7,057 bases of DNA from AA29 sp041481445 (GTDB lineage: Bacteria > Acidobacteriota > Vicinamibacteria > Fen-336): NCBI GenBank assembly GCA_041481445.1, contig JBGPBV010000243.1, positions 1 through 7,057 on the forward strand, read 5' to 3'. The notes beneath the pieces are model-generated. The model was not told the origin of the DNA, did no database searches, and saw only the letters and a program-made list of their open reading frames with translations. Of the stretch, positions 4,934 through 7,057 are shown piece by piece; within the stretch, counting starts at the first letter, position 1, and every line of letters begins with the position of its first letter. Position numbers and translations under genes: made by a program.

Positions 4934-6358
4934 GTGGACCGGTCAGGCCGTTTGCGGGTCGCCCGCGCCCTCGCGGCGGCCCTTTGCACCGTGAGCTGCG
5001 CCCGCGGCATGGCCACGGAAACGGTGGCCGAGAGCCCGTCGCCCTCCCCGTCGCCCTCCGCCTCTCCGGATCACTGGGCGTTCGTCGCCGCCGTCGACGC
5101 GGCGGCCGCGGAAGCGCTCCAGCGCGGACCCATCGCGGGCCTGTCGGTCGCGGTCTTCGTGCACGGAAAGGCGGTCCTGGCCAAGGGCTACGGCTCCGCC
5201 GACGTCGAGTCGGCCGTCGCCGCGACCGCGGACACCTCGTACCCGATCGCGTCGCTGACCAAGCACTTCACCGCGGCCCTGGTCCTGCGTCTCGCCGATC
5301 AGGGCAAGCTCAGCCTCGACGACCCGCTCCGCCGGTTCTTCCCATCCGCGCGGCCGGCGATCGGCGCCCTGACCATCCGCCACCTCCTCGATCACACCTC
5401 GGGCCTGACCCGCGGCGGCCCCGCCCCGCGCGCGGCCGCGCTCAGCGTGATCACCCGCGGCGGTACCGCCCGGCCGCAGGGTGAGGCGTGGGACTACAGC
5501 AACTACAACTTCTCGCTGCTCGGTCTCGTCATCGAGCAGGCGTCAGGGCGCGACTACGCCGGCTACGTGCATGACGAGCTCGCGGGGCCGCTGGGCCTCG
5601 GCGGAACCGGATACTGCGAGGACGGGAGCGCAGTGCCGGGCCGCGGCCGCGACTACCAGTCCGGCCTGAAGACGGTGACGCCGACCCCGTACTGGACCGA
5701 GCAGAAGTTCTTCGCGGCCGGCGGCCTGTGCTCGACCGTGCTCGACCTCGTGCGGTGGGAGAAGGCGCTGGAAGAGGGGCGCGTGGTGAGCCCGGCCATG
5801 CTCCAGGCGATGCGGACCCCGGCGCGCTTGACGGACGGGCGGGAGGCCGACTACGGCTTTGGGACGCGTCTCGGTTTCACCGGCGGCCATCGGAAGCTGG
5901 GCCACACCGGCGGCGGGCAGAGCAACAAGGCGGTGCTGGCCCGATACCCCGCCGACGACGTCACCGTCGCCGTGCTCCTCAACACGGAACGGGCGGACGC
6001 CACCGTCACCGCCACCGACCTCGAGGAGCGCATCGAGCGGCTGTTCTTCGGTCTCCCCGAGCCACCCGCTCCCGTCTCCCCGCCGCCGGAGACGGAGCTG
6101 TCCCGTTATGCCGGGCGATACCGCGAGGGCTTCCGCCTCTTACGCTTCACGCCGGGCGCGGGGACGCTCGAAATGCGTCCGGGATTGCGCCACCGGCCCG
6201 ATTCGCGGCTCCTACCCGGTGGCGGCAACGTGTTCCTTCCCGCGGACCAGCCGTCCCTCGAGCTCCGCTTCGACGTCCGGGACGGCCGGGCGCAGGGGTA
6301 CAGCCGCTACCACAACGGCTGGTTCGTGGCGCTCGGCTATTTCTTGAGCTCGTCGTAG
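4934..6358 (+). CDS. Exported class-C beta-lactamase-like serine hydrolase
   Basis: The 474-residue frame belongs to the beta-lactamase/penicillin-binding-protein-like serine hydrolases (class C/esterase group). Ser107 and Lys110 form the SxxK motif (IASLTKHF), Tyr188-Ser-Asn190 is the YxN motif, and His324-Thr-Gly326 (LGHTGGG) replaces the KTG box. Residues 1-25 look like a signal sequence (RLRVARALAAALC), with a weak lipobox-like TVSC that would make Cys22 the lipid site. A Ser-Pro-rich linker (34-45) leads to the catalytic domain, about 48-372. The end, about 385-474, begins LSRYAGRYREGF and resembles the lipocalin-like C-terminal domain of such proteins. The substrate could be an ester, peptide or beta-lactam; resistance cannot be claimed. 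GGAGG lies only 1 nt before GTG 4934, so TTG 4952 is an alternative start. The 3' end overlaps the MBL gene. Confidence 0.88.
   Translation: MDRSGRLRVARALAAALCTVSCARGMATETVAESPSPSPSPSASPDHWAFVAAVDAAAAEALQRGPIAGLSVAVFVHGKAVLAKGYGSADVESAVAATADTSYPIASLTKHFTAALVLRLADQGKLSLDDPLRRFFPSARPAIGALTIRHLLDHTSGLTRGGPAPRAAALSVITRGGTARPQGEAWDYSNYNFSLLGLVIEQASGRDYAGYVHDELAGPLGLGGTGYCEDGSAVPGRGRDYQSGLKTVTPTPYWTEQKFFAAGGLCSTVLDLVRWEKALEEGRVVSPAMLQAMRTPARLTDGREADYGFGTRLGFTGGHRKLGHTGGGQSNKAVLARYPADDVTVAVLLNTERADATVTATDLEERIERLFFGLPEPPAPVSPPPETELSRYAGRYREGFRLLRFTPGAGTLEMRPGLRHRPDSRLLPGGGNVFLPADQPSLELRFDVRDGRAQGYSRYHNGWFVALGYFLSSS
5035..5058 (+). repeat. Perfect 12-bp tandem duplication coding the Ser-Pro linker
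   Basis: CCCGTCGCCCTC occurs twice head to tail (5035-5046, 5047-5058) within the serine hydrolase. It encodes the Ser-Pro alternation between the signal region and the catalytic domain. Being a multiple of three, copy-number change would alter linker length without shifting the frame. Confidence 0.7.
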
Positions 6359-7057
6359 ATCACGCCCACGTTGAGCTTCACGCGGTCGGGGTTGTTCGCG
6401 TAGCCCGCGTACTTCTCCGGGATCGTGTACTCGGCGGCGGCGGCCTCGACGGTCTTGCCCGCCTTCATCTCCGACTGGACCCAGGCCAGGAAGTCCTGGT
6501 TGAAGCGCGCGTATTCCTCGAGGTCGGCCCACGTCATCACGGTGCTGTGGCCGGTGATCACGGAATCCACGCCCTTGATGGTCGCGCCCGCCCTGGCCAG
6601 CGTGTCGCCGATGGCCACGCCGCTGCCGCCGTTGTTGGCGTCCAGGAGCGGCGGCCCCTTGCGCGCGAAGATGTCGCCCGCGTGCATCACGCGGAGGGCG
6701 GGGAAGACCACGAAGGCGTCGCCGTTGGTATGCCCGCGGCCGAAGTAGAAGAGATCGATCTGGTCGGGCCCCTTGTCGAGGGTCAGCGTGTCCTTGAACG
6801 TCCGCTTGGGCATCCCCTTCCCCCCGCTCGTCTGGAAGACGTTGGGGCCGAGGGCGCTGGCCGGAACGCCGGTGGGGAGGGCCATCTTCTCCATGTTCGC
6901 CTTGGTGTTCTCGTGGGTCACGATGTCCACCGTGGCCGGGAACTCCACGTTGCCGCTGACGTGATCGCCGTGGGTGTGCGTGTTGATGATCGTGATCACC
7001 GGCTTGGGGGTCAGCTCCTTGATCTTGTCGAGGATGGGCTGGCCCCAGCCGGGCAGC
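6337..7057 (-). CDS. MBL-fold metallohydrolase (5' end outside window)
   Basis: The frame is open from the window edge to TAG at 6337-6339, giving 239 visible residues. The metal-binding HxHxDH motif is NTHTHGDHVSGN (His27, His29, Asp31, His32 of the visible part). Later ligands are His109 in GRGHTNGDAF, Asp128 in HAGDIFA and His170 in ITGHST, the usual order in two-metal MBL hydrolases. The part before the motif (LPGWGQPILDKIKEL) shows that GTG 6999 is internal, so the real start and any signal peptide lie beyond the window. The family includes glyoxalase II-like, SoxH-like and B-class beta-lactamase-like enzymes; the substrate cannot be read from the sequence. It converges on, and overlaps by 22 bp, the serine hydrolase. 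The two are unrelated folds despite the shared 'beta-lactamase' name. Confidence 0.9.
   Translation of the reverse strand, partial: LPGWGQPILDKIKELTPKPVITIINTHTHGDHVSGNVEFPATVDIVTHENTKANMEKMALPTGVPASALGPNVFQTSGGKGMPKRTFKDTLTLDKGPDQIDLFYFGRGHTNGDAFVVFPALRVMHAGDIFARKGPPLLDANNGGSGVAIGDTLARAGATIKGVDSVITGHSTVMTWADLEEYARFNQDFLAWVQSEMKAGKTVEAAAAEYTIPEKYAGYANNPDRVKLNVGVIYDELKK

Noticed and set aside
4943..5395. Minus-strand 150-codon frame opposite the serine hydrolase
   Set aside because: It is a mirror frame of GC-rich coding sequence, Arg/Gly-rich, with no motif.
4934..7057. Reading the two right-hand hydrolases as an antibiotic-resistance pair
   Set aside because: Both belong to broad superfamilies named after beta-lactamases; no feature specific to true beta-lactamases was seen and they are on opposite strands.

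Overview
The window is GC-rich bacterial chromosome, densely coding, with no tRNA, rRNA, CRISPR or transposase. The left-hand regulator combines an OmpR-type winged helix, a TolB-like segment and TPRs in one chain. Together with an M6 metalloprotease, a serine hydrolase and an MBL-fold hydrolase, this resembles gene content common in soil Acidobacteriota and similar GC-rich phyla. That placement is inferred from family knowledge only; no taxonomic marker gene is present.

Layout. (1) Bases 1-1472, minus strand: a one-component transcriptional regulator whose 3' end lies outside the window. (2) Bases 1473-1635: a divergent regulatory gap with three 11-bp-spaced direct repeats next to the regulator start, then a strong ribosome-binding site and a 21-codon signal-peptide-like ORF whose stop overlaps the next start. 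(3) Bases 1636-2019, plus strand: a single-domain rhodanese. (4) Bases 2033-2055: a hairpin between convergent genes. (5) Bases 4791 down to 2056, minus strand: a probable operon of a small protein resembling the N-terminal (putative propeptide) domain of the next gene, the M6-family metalloprotease with a C-terminal P domain, and a DUF1697 protein. (6) Bases 4792-4933: a divergent intergenic region. It holds a near-consensus sigma70 promoter for the protease operon with a 14-bp dyad in its spacer, and a strong hairpin in the predicted 5' leader. (7) Bases 4934-6358, plus strand: an exported class-C beta-lactamase-like serine hydrolase. (8) Bases 6337-7057, minus strand: an MBL-fold metallohydrolase that runs out of the window and overlaps the serine hydrolase tail to tail.

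The most interesting unit is the protease operon. A free-standing copy of the protease's own N-terminal domain is encoded immediately upstream with ATGA overlap. About 59% of residues are identical over 56 ungapped positions (hand count). A protease supplied with a separate copy of its putative propeptide, neither chain having a recognisable signal peptide, suggests a trans-acting inhibitor or folding factor. That role is inference. The second point of interest is the regulator/rhodanese divergent region, with PhoB-box-like repeats and a leader ORF that could be a frameshifted or orphaned signal peptide.
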